The translations under genes and the position numbers were made by a program. A stretch of 64,000 nt of DNA from Agrobacterium vitis. Lineage in GTDB: Bacteria > Pseudomonadota > Alphaproteobacteria > Rhizobiales > Rhizobiaceae. This document shows positions 47,026-56,270 of this stretch, in pieces (position 1 is the first letter of the stretch; each line of letters starts with the position of its first letter). Under the pieces are notes generated by a model. That model was not told the DNA's origin and searched no databases. It saw nothing but the letters and a program-made list of their open reading frames with translations. The stretch spans positions 355,001-419,000 of the forward strand of contig NZ_JACXXJ020000003.1 in assembly GCF_014926405.1 (NCBI RefSeq), written 5' to 3'.

Positions 47026-48416
47026 CAGACAGTCTCCTTTGAAGCGGGTGCCTTGGAGGGAGCAGGAAAGGCCGTTTCCAGCCATGGCTCCAGAAACCGG
47101 GTATGGACATCGGCGCTCCGCACCGAGGGATCAGCCACCAGCTTTTTGTGCAGCGGAATGGTGGTGGCAAGACCGCCAATTTCGAAATGCTCCAGCGCCG
47201 AGCCAAGCTTTTCCAGGCAGGCTTCACGGGTTTCCGCCCAGACGATCAGCTTGCCGAGCAAGGAATCGTAGAACGGCGGCACCTGATAGCCTTCATAGAG
47301 CATGGTATCGAAGCGGATGCCGTCGCCCTCGGGAATATGCAGGGTTGAGACCGTGCCGGGACCGGGCAGAAAGCCACGCGCCGGGTCCTCGGCATTGATC
47401 CGGCATTCGATAGCGTGGCCGGAGAGCACCACATCCTCCTGGCGCAGCGACAAAGGCGCGCCACCGGCAATGCGGATCATTTCCTGCACCAGATCGATGC
47501 CGGTAATCATTTCCGTCACCGGATGCTCGACCTGGATGCGGGTGTTGACCTCGATGAAATAAAATTCACCGCTCAGCTCGTCATAGAGATATTCAACCGT
47601 GCCAGCGCCGCGATAGTGAACCGACCGCGCCAGCGCCACCGCGCTATCGCACAGGGCTTTTCGCACATCAGCAGGCAGGCGCACCGATGGGCCTTCTTCC
47701 CAGACCTTCTGGCGGCGGCGTTGCAGCGAGCATTCCCGCTCGAAGCAATGAATGGCATCATTGCCATCGCCGAGGATCTGTACTTCGACATGGCGGGCGC
47801 GGGTAATGACCTTCTCGATGTAAAGCCCGCCATCGCCAAAGGCAGCCAGCGCTTCGGAGGATGCCTGCGGGAAATGCCGTTCGAAACCCTCCATGGTCTC
47901 GGCAATCCGAATGCCCCGGCCACCGCCGCCAGCCGCAGCCTTGATCATCACAGGAAAGCCGATTGTCTCGACAATCACACGCCCTGCCTCAAGGTCATCC
48001 ACCCGGCCATTTGAACCCGGCACAGTCGGCACACCGGCCAGCATCGCCACCTTACGGGCCTCGACCTTGTCACCAAGCAGGCTGATAGCTTCATGGCTCG
48101 GACCGATGAAAATCAACCCGGCATCGGTGACGGCCTTGGCGAAAGCGGCATTTTCGGAGAGGAAGCCATAGCCCGGATGCACCGCATCAACGCCGGTTTC
48201 CAGTGCCGCTTTCAGCACGGCCTCGATATTCAGGTAGGATTTGGCCGCCGATGGCGGGCCAATCTCCACCGCCTGATCGGCCAGTTTCACCGCCAGCATG
48301 TCACGGTCTGCGGCGGAATGAACCTGCACAGTGCGAATGCCGAGCGCCTTGGCCGCCTGGATGATCCGAACCGCAATCTCCCCCCTGTTGGCCACCATCA
48401 GCGACGAAATACTCAT
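47025..48416 (-). CDS. Biotin carboxylase (AccC-like)
   Basis: 463 residues with [20 protein letters not shown], the ATP-grasp glycine loop MIKAAAGGGGRGIRI, and [20 protein letters not shown]. It carboxylates biotin on the carrier protein using ATP and bicarbonate. No biotin carrier domain is fused; a separate carrier gene overlaps just upstream in ATGA form. A housekeeping accC is expected elsewhere in the genome, so this copy is dedicated to this operon. Confidence 0.9.
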   Translation of the reverse strand: MSISSLMVANRGEIAVRIIQAAKALGIRTVQVHSAADRDMLAVKLADQAVEIGPPSAAKSYLNIEAVLKAALETGVDAVHPGYGFLSENAAFAKAVTDAGLIFIGPSHEAISLLGDKVEARKVAMLAGVPTVPGSNGRVDDLEAGRVIVETIGFPVMIKAAAGGGGRGIRIAETMEGFERHFPQASSEALAAFGDGGLYIEKVITRARHVEVQILGDGNDAIHCFERECSLQRRRQKVWEEGPSVRLPADVRKALCDSAVALARSVHYRGAGTVEYLYDELSGEFYFIEVNTRIQVEHPVTEMITGIDLVQEMIRIAGGAPLSLRQEDVVLSGHAIECRINAEDPARGFLPGPGTVSTLHIPEGDGIRFDTMLYEGYQVPPFYDSLLGKLIVWAETREACLEKLGSALEHFEIGGLATTIPLHKKLVADPSVRSADVHTRFLEPWLETAFPAPSKAPASKETV

Positions 48417-48655
48417 GCCTGCACCTCGGCGATCACCTGACCGGCCATGATCGGCTCATTGTCTTCCGCCACGAACACCAGACCGGTGCCGGAGGCATCC
48501 GCATGCACTTCATGAAAGGTCTTCATGACCTCAATCAGGCCGATAACATCGCCTTCAGCCACCGCATCTCCATCATTTTTGAAGCTCGGGGCATCGGGAG
48601 ACGGCTTGCGGTAGAATGTGCCAGGCAGGGGCGATCTGATCTCGTGGGTGCTCAT
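48413..48655 (-). CDS. Small biotin carboxyl carrier protein
   Basis: 80 residues, only the biotinyl-lipoyl fold: IRSPLPGTFYRKPSPDAPSF, LIEVMKTFHEV and GQVIAEVQA. The biotinylated lysine would be K45 in EVMKT, a variant of the usual EAMKM. The Ala/Pro-rich linker of normal AccB is absent. It sits between the PxpA gene (12-base gap) and biotin carboxylase gene (ATGA overlap). Confidence 0.88.
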   Translation of the reverse strand: MSTHEIRSPLPGTFYRKPSPDAPSFKNDGDAVAEGDVIGLIEVMKTFHEVHADASGTGLVFVAEDNEPIMAGQVIAEVQA

Positions 48656-48667
48656 GGCTGTCTCCGA

Positions 48668-49444
48668 TTATTTGAGAATGTCTGAAAGAGGCGAAATGCG
48701 GATGCCTTCAGCGACCAGCGCGTCGCGCATATGGCGGACGATATCGAAAGCGCCCAGCGTGTCGGAATGGAAGCAGATGGTCTCGAATGGCACCTCGACG
48801 TCCTTGCCCGTTACCGCCGTGACCTTGCCCTCCAGACAGGCACGCAGCACTTTTCGGGCAATGGCAGCGGGATCGGGTCGCCCGGCATCGCGGGTAAAGA
48901 CGATGGAGCCGCTTTCGTCGTAATCGCGGTCGGCGTAGAATTCCCGCGCCACCGGTTGCCCCGCCTCGCGCGCGGCAATTTCGGTGGCCGAACCCGCCAT
49001 GCACAGCACATAGGCATTGGGGCTGGCGATGCGCATATAGTGCACGAAAAGCTGCGCCAGTTCGGGATTGACAGCCATCTCCATATAGAGCGCGCCGTGC
49101 GGCTTCACATGTTGCAGACTGGACCCGTGACGGCGCACGAATTCCTTCAGCGCTCCGACCTGGTAGACGATATCATTGACCAATTCGCGCGGCGTGCCAT
49201 TGATCTTACGGCGGCCAAACCCCTGGAGATCGTCATAACCGGGGTGAGCCCCAATACCGACACCATGTTCCACCGCCAGCCGCACGGTCTCATCCATCAG
49301 GTTTGGATCACCAGCATGAAAGCCGGTGGCGATATTAGCGGAACTGATCAGCGCCATCAAAGCCTGATCGGCGGTATCGCCGACCCGCCAGCGGCCAAAG
49401 GCTTCGCCCAGATCACAATTGATATCGACAGATTCAAGCGCCAC
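48668..49444 (-). CDS. pxpA: PxpA/LamB-YcsF family protein, first copy
   Basis: 258 residues with [48 protein letters not shown] and [13 protein letters not shown], the signature blocks of 5-oxoprolinase subunit A. In the known PxpABC complex this subunit opens the 5-oxoproline ring with ATP. Here it leads an operon with biotin carrier, biotin carboxylase and the CT-like subunits, so it may instead hydrolyse a carboxylated amide or lactam. A LysR gene diverges upstream. Confidence 0.9.
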   Translation of the reverse strand: MALESVDINCDLGEAFGRWRVGDTADQALMALISSANIATGFHAGDPNLMDETVRLAVEHGVGIGAHPGYDDLQGFGRRKINGTPRELVNDIVYQVGALKEFVRRHGSSLQHVKPHGALYMEMAVNPELAQLFVHYMRIASPNAYVLCMAGSATEIAAREAGQPVAREFYADRDYDESGSIVFTRDAGRPDPAAIARKVLRACLEGKVTAVTGKDVEVPFETICFHSDTLGAFDIVRHMRDALVAEGIRISPLSDILK

Positions 49445-49670
49445 AGGGAACCTCTATGCTTTATTTTTATGCAAAAAACTCAAGTGCCATCATTTTCGTC
49501 AGGAAAAGCTAGGCAGAAAATCATCATTTGAAAAATGGTATTTTCAGAAAGCCATTATCTGATTTACTGATGATAGGAGTGTGGAGGACCCAGAGAAAAA
49601 TTTGAATGTTTTTCGCCCTATAGACCACACAATGCAGGCGAATATCTCAGCCGAAACAACCAGAAGATTA

Positions 49671-49692
49671 ATCATTCTGATTTTCAGATGAT
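49671..49692. promoter_or_regulatory. Inverted repeat upstream of LysR gene
   Basis: ATCAT-T-CTGA, TTT, TCAG-ATGAT forms a near-perfect inverted repeat 31 bases before the LysR start and within the divergent pxpA promoter region. Plausible LysR operator for autoregulation and control of the pxpA operon. The rest of 49445-49723 contains AT-rich sequence with no gene. Confidence 0.4.
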
Positions 49693-49723
49693 GCTATCAA
49701 AAATAACGATGGGAGTTAGCGTC

Positions 49724-50623
49724 ATGTCGCTCAGTCTACGCCAGATCCGCTATTTCGTGGCGACCGCCGAATCCGGGCAGGTTTCGCAAGCCGCCATCAA
49801 CCTCGCCATCTCGCAATCGGCGGTGACCACGGCGATCAAGGAGCTTGAAACCATTGTCGGCGCGCCGCTGTTCGAGCGTACGCCGCATGGCATGGACCTG
49901 ACGGAGGCCGGGCGCCTGCTGCTATCCCAGGCCTATGATATTCTGCGGAAGGTTGATGACATCACCACGCTCAATCCCGTCACCGGCAAGGTGCAGGGAA
50001 AGCTCAGCGTTGCAGCCAGCTATACGGTGATCGGTTATTTTCTGCCGCTGCATATCGAGCGGTTGAAACGGCAATTTCCGGGCGTCGATATCCAGCTGTT
50101 CGAACTTAACCGAGAAAGCGTCGAGGAAGGTCTGCTCGCCAATCGCTATGACGTCGCCGTGCTGCTGACCTCAAACATTCTCAACCCGGAACTCACCACC
50201 GAAACGCTGCTGAATTCGCAGCGTCGGCTCTGGCTGCCCGCCCGCCATCCGCTGCTGACCCGTCCCTCGGTCGGGCTAAAGGAAGTAGCAGAGGAAAACT
50301 ATATCATGCTGACGGTGGATGAAGCGTCGCATACCACGCTGAAATACTGGAGCCCGACGCCCTACCAGCCGAAGGTGACGCTGCGGACATCCTCAGTTGA
50401 GGCCGTGCGCTCGCTGGTCGCCAACGGCCAAGGCGTCGCCATTCTCTCCGATATGGTGCATCGGCCATGGTCACTGGAGGGCAGACGGATCGAGACGGTC
50501 ACGCTGACCGACCCGGTACCATCAATGGATGTCGGCCTTGCCTGGCGGCGCAATGCGGACTTCAGCCCGGCCATGGAGGCGTTTCGCGCTTATTTCCGGC
50601 GGGCCTTTCATATTCCGGGGTAG
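49724..50623 (+). CDS. LysR-family regulator divergent from pxpA operon
   Basis: 299 residues with winged helix (LRQIRYFVATAESGQVSQAA, ISQSAVTTAIKELETIVGAP) and effector domain from about residue 92. ATG 49724 has GGGAG eight bases before it; an upstream ATG at 49688 lies within the inverted repeat and lacks a ribosome site. Likely activates the divergent biotin/pxp operon. Confidence 0.87.
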   Translation: MSLSLRQIRYFVATAESGQVSQAAINLAISQSAVTTAIKELETIVGAPLFERTPHGMDLTEAGRLLLSQAYDILRKVDDITTLNPVTGKVQGKLSVAASYTVIGYFLPLHIERLKRQFPGVDIQLFELNRESVEEGLLANRYDVAVLLTSNILNPELTTETLLNSQRRLWLPARHPLLTRPSVGLKEVAEENYIMLTVDEASHTTLKYWSPTPYQPKVTLRTSSVEAVRSLVANGQGVAILSDMVHRPWSLEGRRIETVTLTDPVPSMDVGLAWRRNADFSPAMEAFRAYFRRAFHIPG

Positions 50624-50641
50624 GTTTCCCTGCCCCGGAAT
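50612..50641. terminator. Bidirectional terminator hairpin
   Basis: ATTCCGGGG (50612-50620) and CCCCGGAAT (50633-50641) form a 9-bp stem with a 12-base loop between the convergent LysR gene (overlapping its last codons) and gabD. Confidence 0.6.
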
Positions 50642-50653
50642 AATGGGTAAAGA

Positions 50654-52111
50654 TCAGGCCAGACCGCCGATATGGAAGGTTTTCATTTCCAGATATTCCT
50701 CGATACCGATCTGGGCACCTTCGCGGCCAAGGCCGGATTGCTTGACGCCGCCAAACGGTGCCACTTCCGTGGAAATCGCCCCGGTATTCAGGCCGATCAT
50801 GCCTGCTTCCAGCGCCTCGGCCACTCGCCAGGAGCGCTTCAGGCTTTCGGTGTAGAAATAGGCGGCCAGACCAAATGGCGTGCCATTGGCAATCTCCAGC
50901 GCTTCTTCCTCGGTTTCGAACTTGAACAGCGGCGCGACCGGGCCAAAAGTCTCCTCGCTGGCCAGCAGCATGTCGGTTGTCGCACCGGTCAATACTACAG
51001 GTGCCGTAAACTGCGCACCCTGCGGCAATCTGTGCGCATCAGTGACGATCTTCGCACCCTTGGAAACGGCATCCTCGACATGCTGGCGGATCTTGCCAAT
51101 CGCCGCCTCGTTAATCATCGGCCCGATGGAAACGCCTTGCTCGGTTCCGGGGCCAACCTTCATGGCATTGACACGGGCCGTCAGCTTGGCCGCGAAGGTA
51201 TCGTAGACACCTGATTGAACCAGGATGCGGTTAGCGCAAACACAAGTCTGGCCGCCATTGCGGAATTTGCAGAGGATCGCACCTTCGACCGCCAGATCGA
51301 GATCGGCATCGTCAAACACGATGAACGGCGCATTGCCGCCCAGCTCCAGGCTGAGCTTCTTGATCGTATCGGCGGCGCCGCGCATCAGCAGCGATCCAAC
51401 CCGGGTCGAGCCAGTGAAGGAAATTTTGCGCACGACGTCATTGGCCATGATTTCATTGCCGATCTCGGTCGGCATGCCGGTGACGATATTGATGACGCCA
51501 GCCGGAATACCAGCACGCTCGGCCAAAACACCCAGCGCCAGCGCCGAATAGGGCGTGAAATCCGAGGGCTTGATGACCACGGTGCAGCCCGCCGCCAAGG
51601 CGGGGGCCACTTTGCGGGTGATCATTGCATTGGGGAAATTCCAGGGCGTGATGATGCCGCAGACACCAACCGGCTCCTTCAGAACGACGATGCGGCGGTC
51701 GGTGGTTGGCGAGGGAATGGTATGGCCACCGATGCGGCGAGCCTCTTCCGCAAACCATTTGACGAAGGAGGCACCGTAGCGGATTTCGCCGCGCGCTTCA
51801 TCCAGCGGCTTGCCCTGTTCCATCGTCAGGATCAGCGCCAGATCCTCGACATGCTCGATCATCAGGCCGTACCAGGCTTCCAGCAGCCCGGCGCGCTCGG
51901 CATGGGTCTTTTTCTTCCAGAGCTTGAAGGCCTTTTCGGCAGCCTTGATGGCGGCGCGTGTATCATCGGCGCCCATATCCGGCACCGTGCCGATCACCGA
52001 TTGCGTGGCCGGATCGATAACATCGATCACCTTGGCGGAGGCCGCATCGACCCATTCACCGCCAATCAGGCCCTGCTGGCGCAACAAGGTCTTGTCTTTG
52101 AGATTATGCAT
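50654..52111 (-). CDS. gabD: NAD(P)-dependent succinate-semialdehyde dehydrogenase
   Basis: 485 residues of the aldehyde dehydrogenase superfamily: SLELGGNAPFIVFDDADLDL with the catalytic Glu, FRNGGQTCVCANRILVQ with the catalytic Cys, and PWNFPNAMITRKVAPALAAG, all closest to the GabD group (the Cys-x-Cys pair is typical). It would oxidise succinate semialdehyde, or glutarate semialdehyde as alternative. Next to the hydroxyacid dehydrogenase gene, which starts about 1 kb further along its own unit. Confidence 0.88.
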   Translation of the reverse strand: MHNLKDKTLLRQQGLIGGEWVDAASAKVIDVIDPATQSVIGTVPDMGADDTRAAIKAAEKAFKLWKKKTHAERAGLLEAWYGLMIEHVEDLALILTMEQGKPLDEARGEIRYGASFVKWFAEEARRIGGHTIPSPTTDRRIVVLKEPVGVCGIITPWNFPNAMITRKVAPALAAGCTVVIKPSDFTPYSALALGVLAERAGIPAGVINIVTGMPTEIGNEIMANDVVRKISFTGSTRVGSLLMRGAADTIKKLSLELGGNAPFIVFDDADLDLAVEGAILCKFRNGGQTCVCANRILVQSGVYDTFAAKLTARVNAMKVGPGTEQGVSIGPMINEAAIGKIRQHVEDAVSKGAKIVTDAHRLPQGAQFTAPVVLTGATTDMLLASEETFGPVAPLFKFETEEEALEIANGTPFGLAAYFYTESLKRSWRVAEALEAGMIGLNTGAISTEVAPFGGVKQSGLGREGAQIGIEEYLEMKTFHIGGLA

Positions 52112-52204
52112 AGGAAGTCCTCAATAAAGTGAGACGAAAAGGTTGTCTCGCCGTTGAAACAAAATCACAGTCCTGCCGCAGGCACCGTTGGAGTTGGAAA
52201 ATCT

Positions 52205-53128
52205 TTAATATCCGCGGCCGCGATCAACAAGGCCAATCATCTCTTCACCAGCGCGATGCCGACGGATATTATCGATCACCGCCATGGCTGCGGTTTCCGG
52301 CTGGGTGACGCTGGCAATATGGGGCGTGATGATCACATTAGCCTGCCGCCACAAAGGATGGTCCGATGGCAGCGGCTCTGGATCAGTGACGTCGAGAAAA
52401 GCGCTGGCGAGATGTCCGCTCTCGAGCGCGGCCAGCAACGCTGCCTGATCCAGTTGCGCTCCACGCCCGGCGTGAACCAGCGATGCGCCGCGCGACAGGC
52501 GGGCAAACACATCTGCATTGAGGAAATGCCGGGTCTCTGATGTCAGGGGCAAAAGACAGACGAGAATATCGGTCTGCTCCAGCAGATCCGGCAGGGCCTC
52601 TAGTCCGGCATGGCAGGTGACGCCATCGATTTCGCGCGGCGAACGGCTCCAGCCCGACAGCTGAAAGCCGAAAGGCTTCAACCGCTCCAGCGCTGCCTGC
52701 CCCAGCAGGCCCAGGCCCAGCACCGTCACCCGTTGCCCAAGTGCCTGGGATATCGGCAGGGACTGCCATTCACCTCGCTGTTGCTGACCAATATAGGCTG
52801 GCAGCTTGCGATGAACGGAAAGCACGGCAAGGGTGATATATTCCTGCATCATCCGCACAAGGCCATCCTCGACCATCCGCACCAGCTTAACGGTATCGGG
52901 CAACCGGGCGGGATCAAATTGATCGACACCGGCGCCGATGCAAAACAGCACTTCAAGATTGGTGTAGCGCTCGATCTCCTCCGGCATTGCCCAAGTCATC
53001 AGATAGCGGATATGCTCAGGCTCGACCGACGATGGCGCAACATGAAAATCCACATCGGGCATGTCGCGCGCGAAGGCCTGCGCGAAGACCGCGCCACGCG
53101 CCGGATCTGAATTGAAAAGAAAGGCCAT
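52205..53128 (-). CDS. D-2-hydroxyacid dehydrogenase (GhrA-like)
   Basis: 307 residues. NAD(P) motif [20 protein letters not shown] (about 140-159), catalytic Arg in [15 protein letters not shown] and His in ITPHIASVT match the glyoxylate/hydroxypyruvate reductase A group. The Glu of the triad lies in TDPEPLP. It probably reduces glyoxylate or another 2-oxo acid. Gap to gabD 93 bases, same strand, so cotranscription is possible. Confidence 0.83.
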   Translation of the reverse strand: MAFLFNSDPARGAVFAQAFARDMPDVDFHVAPSSVEPEHIRYLMTWAMPEEIERYTNLEVLFCIGAGVDQFDPARLPDTVKLVRMVEDGLVRMMQEYITLAVLSVHRKLPAYIGQQQRGEWQSLPISQALGQRVTVLGLGLLGQAALERLKPFGFQLSGWSRSPREIDGVTCHAGLEALPDLLEQTDILVCLLPLTSETRHFLNADVFARLSRGASLVHAGRGAQLDQAALLAALESGHLASAFLDVTDPEPLPSDHPLWRQANVIITPHIASVTQPETAAMAVIDNIRRHRAGEEMIGLVDRGRGY

Positions 53129-53364
53129 GATGATCCTAAAACGGGTCGGTCCTACCGGGCGTCATTGACGATGCTGGCGCGACAAAAATAAACGTTGGAA
53201 GTGAACGTAACGCGCTTTCATCAGGCTAAGTGTCGCTCTTGGTGGGTTTTTCGATAAAACATGCTGGAAATTCATGCGGTTTCAGTGGAATCTATTGCCT
53301 TGGACGGTTTTAGATAAGCATTGGCGGCCTCCTCTGCAAACCGACCCAATGCAAGGAAGACAAT

Positions 53365-54288
53365 GTGACGGTGAAAACGTCGATCCAGGTGGAATCCTTT
53401 GAACTGACGTTGACCGACATTCACGACGTCGGCATCGACCGCCTGCATGGTATTTCCGTCGCTGTCGGCTGGCCGCACAGGACCGAGGATTGGGCTTTTC
53501 TGCTGGCAAATGGCCAAGGCGTCGCGGCCATTGACCCTATTGACCGGGTGCTGGGCTCGGCCATGTGGTTTCCCATGGACGAAAATTTCGCCACCATCGG
53601 CATGGTGATTACCTCGCCACGCCTACAAACGCAGGGAACAGGCCGCTGGCTGATGGAGCATATCCTCGCCAGCATCCCCTTCGCACGGCTGGGGCTGAAC
53701 TCCACCCGGGCGGCAAGACGCCTCTATCGCAGCATCGGCTTTGCCGTCGAGGCCCCCGTCTTTCAGTGCCAAGGCGAGGCAAGGCTGCCACCGGAAACCG
53801 CAAAGCCCGCCGATGGCGCACAGCTGCGCGCGATAACACCAGAGGATTTACCGGATGTCGCTGCGCTGGATGAAATTGCCTTCGGTGCAAATCGCCAGCG
53901 CTGGCTTGCCAACCTCCTGCCCCTGTCCGAAGGCGTGGCACTGCTGCGCGCCGGTAAAATCGTCGCTTTCGCGCTGTCGCGGCCCTTCGGGCGCGGTCAT
54001 GTCATCGGCCCGGTGGTCGCCGCAAGCGATGAAGATGCCATCGCCGTGACGCGACCTCATGTCGCACGCCATCAGGGGCGGTTCCTGCGGCTGGATACGC
54101 GGCATAGCTCCGGTGCCTTTGCGGAATTTCTGCTGGAATCCGGGCTTTCCCTGTTCGATACCGTCACCACCATGTCACTGCGAGCACCGTGGCCGGTCGG
54201 GCCAAAACGGGAACGCGACACCGATGGCAAGGGCCACTCAGAGCCCCATGCCATAACTTATGGATTGGCGAGCCAGGCACTGGGTTGA
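53365..54288 (+). CDS. GNAT-family acetyltransferase with second GNAT-like half
   Basis: 307 residues, GTG start with AAGGA seven bases before. N-terminal GNAT fold with the acetyl-CoA loop TSPRLQTQGTGRWLMEHIL (about 83-101) and STRAARRLYRSIGF; the C-terminal half (about 155-290; RAITPEDLPDVAALDEIAFG) resembles the DUF1248/GNAT_acetyltr_2-like half found in tandem proteins. Substrate unknown. Upstream 53129-53364 shows no clear feature. Confidence 0.75.
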   Translation: MTVKTSIQVESFELTLTDIHDVGIDRLHGISVAVGWPHRTEDWAFLLANGQGVAAIDPIDRVLGSAMWFPMDENFATIGMVITSPRLQTQGTGRWLMEHILASIPFARLGLNSTRAARRLYRSIGFAVEAPVFQCQGEARLPPETAKPADGAQLRAITPEDLPDVAALDEIAFGANRQRWLANLLPLSEGVALLRAGKIVAFALSRPFGRGHVIGPVVAASDEDAIAVTRPHVARHQGRFLRLDTRHSSGAFAEFLLESGLSLFDTVTTMSLRAPWPVGPKRERDTDGKGHSEPHAITYGLASQALG

Positions 54289-54402
54289 CTAAGACACCCG
54301 GACAGTCGTAAAGCGGCGCTCCCCTATCGGTTCGCAGGTGATTGACCGCTGCTTCGCGGTCTCTCCCTTAGGCTGATGCAAGACTTTTTTAACATCCATG
54401 TC

Positions 54403-54446
54403 TTACAGCGCGATGCGTCGGTGACGACATCTGCGTTACGCTGTAA
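54403..54446. repeat. Interrupted inverted repeat
   Basis: TTACAGCG (54403-54410) and CGCTGTAA (54439-54446) are perfect 8-bp arms; between them GTCG/CGAC around a GTGA loop continues an imperfect stem. It lies in the 270-base gap between the GNAT gene and the hypothetical gene at 54561. It could be an operator or a small structured RNA; nothing else is seen in 54289-54560. Confidence 0.35.
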
Positions 54447-54560
54447 CATATTCAATATACTGCATAATTTTCAACCTGACCGGTTGCGGTTGGGCCGATT
54501 ATGCTGTAGCAGCGCCACCCCGGCATCTCACCGCCGGGCCATTCATGAGTTGCGAGTATT

Positions 54561-55043
54561 ATGCCAAGATTGACCCCTTCCGCTCCGGTATTTCATCGGA
54601 AAATCGAAACCTTTTGCGAAGTGCGGCTTGCGCCAGCGCTTGCCAAATCCGATTATCAGAATTTGCGTAGCTATATGCTCGGCCTGATCGTCCGTCAGGC
54701 CACCCCGCCTTTGCATGGCGGCCGTCCGAACTGGAAAGAAATCGGTGCCACCTGTTTGCTCAGCGAAGACGGTCTGGTCACCGCGCGCCGCGAAGGCCGC
54801 CATGCTTTCGAAGCGATCATGCGCTGGGTCACGCTGGCCCAGAAGGCCAAGGCTGCGCCCGCACCAGCCCCTACTCCGGTAGCCCGTCCCGCCGCTGCCA
54901 AGACCATGATCCGCCCGGTTGGCATGCGGACCGTCTCGGCCAACAGCAACCGCCGCCCGGTAGAGCGGATGCCGGCTGCGACCACAGCGACCACCACAAC
55001 CCGCGTCGCATTTGCCCCCAAGAAGGTTGGCGTTCGCGGCTGA
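54561..55043 (+). CDS. Hypothetical protein with helical core and Ala/Pro/Thr-rich tail
   Basis: 160 residues, not recognised. Residues 10-92 look folded (KIETFCEVRLAPALAKSDYQ, NLRSYMLGLIVRQATPPLHG, WKEIGATCLLSEDGLVTARR), after which the chain is low complexity (APAPAPTPVARPAAAKT, PAATTATTTTRVA), probably disordered. Positive charge toward the C-terminus could suit nucleic-acid binding. Followed by a strong terminator, supporting real expression. No function is assigned. Confidence 0.6.
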   Translation: MPRLTPSAPVFHRKIETFCEVRLAPALAKSDYQNLRSYMLGLIVRQATPPLHGGRPNWKEIGATCLLSEDGLVTARREGRHAFEAIMRWVTLAQKAKAAPAPAPTPVARPAAAKTMIRPVGMRTVSANSNRRPVERMPAATTATTTTRVAFAPKKVGVRG

Positions 55044-55053
55044 AATGTCTATG

Positions 55054-55080
55054 GACCGGCCCTTTACGGGCCGGTCGTTT
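55054..55080 (+). terminator. Intrinsic terminator after hypothetical gene
   Basis: GACCGGCCC (55054-55062), loop TTTAC, GGGCCGGTC (55068-55076), then GTTT: a perfect 9-bp GC-rich stem. It separates the hypothetical gene from the convergent acdS. Confidence 0.75.
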
Positions 55081-55092
55081 ACCTGGTGGTTT

Positions 55093-56106
55093 TCAGCCGT
55101 TGCGGAATGCATACCCATAGCCGTTCAGGGCCGGTGCGCCGCCCAAATGGGCGTAGAGCACTTTCGAGCCTTCCGGGAAATATCCCTTCTTCACCAGATC
55201 AATCATGCCCTGCATGGATTTCCCCTCATAGACGGGATCGGTGATCATTCCTTCCAGACGGCCCACAAGACGAATGGCATCCTTGGTTTCTTCCGAAGGG
55301 ACGCCGTAAACCGGATAGGCATAATCCTCGACCAGGACGATATCCTCCGGGCGCATCTCACGGCCAAGCTTGACCAGATCCGCTGTGCGCTGGGCAATCT
55401 CCAGCACCTGGGCGCGGGTTTGATCCGGGGTGAAGGAGGCATCGATGCCGATAACATGGTCGGCGCGACCATCCTTGGCAAAGCCAACCGCCATGCCCGC
55501 ATGGCTGGAGCCGGTGACGGTGCAGACGACGATATAATCGAAGGCAAATCCCAAAGCCGCTTCCTGCGCCCGCACTTCCTCGGCAAAGCCGACATAGCCC
55601 AGCCCACCATATTTATGCACGGAGGCGCCTGCCGGAATGGCATAGGGCTTGCCGCCCGCCGCCTTCACCTCTTCGATTGCCTCCTCCCAGCTGCGGCGGA
55701 TGCCGATATCGAATCCGTCATCGACCAGCCGCACATCCGCACCCATGATGCGTGACAGCATGATATTGCCGACCCGGTCGTAAACCGCGTCTTCATGCGG
55801 CACCCAGGCTTCCTGTACGAGACGGCATTTGAAACCGATCTTGGCAGCAACCGCTGCCACCATGCGGGTATGGTTGGACTGGACGCCGCCAATCGACACC
55901 AGCGTATCAGCACCGGAGGCAATGGCATCCGGGATGATATATTCCAGCTTGCGCAGCTTGTTGCCGCCAAAGGCCAGACCCGAATTGCAATCCTCCCGCT
56001 TGGCGTAAAGCTGCACCTTGCCACCGAGATGATCAGTCAGCCGCTCCAGCTTCTCGATTGGTGTGGGGCCGAAGGTCAGCGGGTAACGTTCAAAAGCGTC
56101 GAGCAT
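55093..56106 (-). CDS. acdS: 1-Aminocyclopropane-1-carboxylate deaminase
   Basis: 337 residues of the PLP-dependent tryptophan synthase beta fold. Lysine K50 ([10 protein letters not shown]) binds PLP, and the residues that separate true ACC deaminases from D-cysteine desulfhydrases are present: E294 (PVYEGKS) and L321 ([10 protein letters not shown]), with Y293 and Y267. It degrades the ethylene precursor ACC to ammonia and 2-oxobutyrate, a plant-association trait. GAGGA precedes the ATG. The Lrp-type gene acdR diverges 160 bases away with operator-like palindromes between. Confidence 0.95.
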   Translation of the reverse strand: MLDAFERYPLTFGPTPIEKLERLTDHLGGKVQLYAKREDCNSGLAFGGNKLRKLEYIIPDAIASGADTLVSIGGVQSNHTRMVAAVAAKIGFKCRLVQEAWVPHEDAVYDRVGNIMLSRIMGADVRLVDDGFDIGIRRSWEEAIEEVKAAGGKPYAIPAGASVHKYGGLGYVGFAEEVRAQEAALGFAFDYIVVCTVTGSSHAGMAVGFAKDGRADHVIGIDASFTPDQTRAQVLEIAQRTADLVKLGREMRPEDIVLVEDYAYPVYGVPSEETKDAIRLVGRLEGMITDPVYEGKSMQGMIDLVKKGYFPEGSKVLYAHLGGAPALNGYGYAFRNG

Positions 56107-56162
56107 GGAATCCTCTTTGAAAATGGAGGTTGATAATGCGCGGATGCTAGACTCTTGGATGT

Positions 56163-56175
56163 GAAAGGTCCTTTC
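56163..56175. promoter_or_regulatory. AcdR operator candidate 1
   Basis: GAAAG-GTC-CTTTC, a perfect 5-bp inverted repeat with three-base centre, 57 bases upstream of the acdS start. The same arms recur at 56256-56268. A further inverted repeat TAGAA-N6-TTCTA lies at 56186-56201 between them. Confidence 0.55.
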
Positions 56176-56253
56176 TAAGTTGCGATAGAAAGTGTGTTCT
56201 ATTTCAATATTTCTGAAATCTATGATGTATTTTCTGCTATTTAATTCCTACAA

Positions 56254-56270
56254 ATGAAAGATTCTTTCAT
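56254..56270. promoter_or_regulatory. AcdR operator candidate 2, over the acdR start
   Basis: ATGAAAG-ATT-CTTTCAT is a perfect 7-bp inverted repeat with the same core arms (GAAAG/CTTTC) as candidate 1. It covers the upstream in-frame ATG at 56254 and runs into the ATG at 56269, so bound regulator would block acdR expression. Confidence 0.55.
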
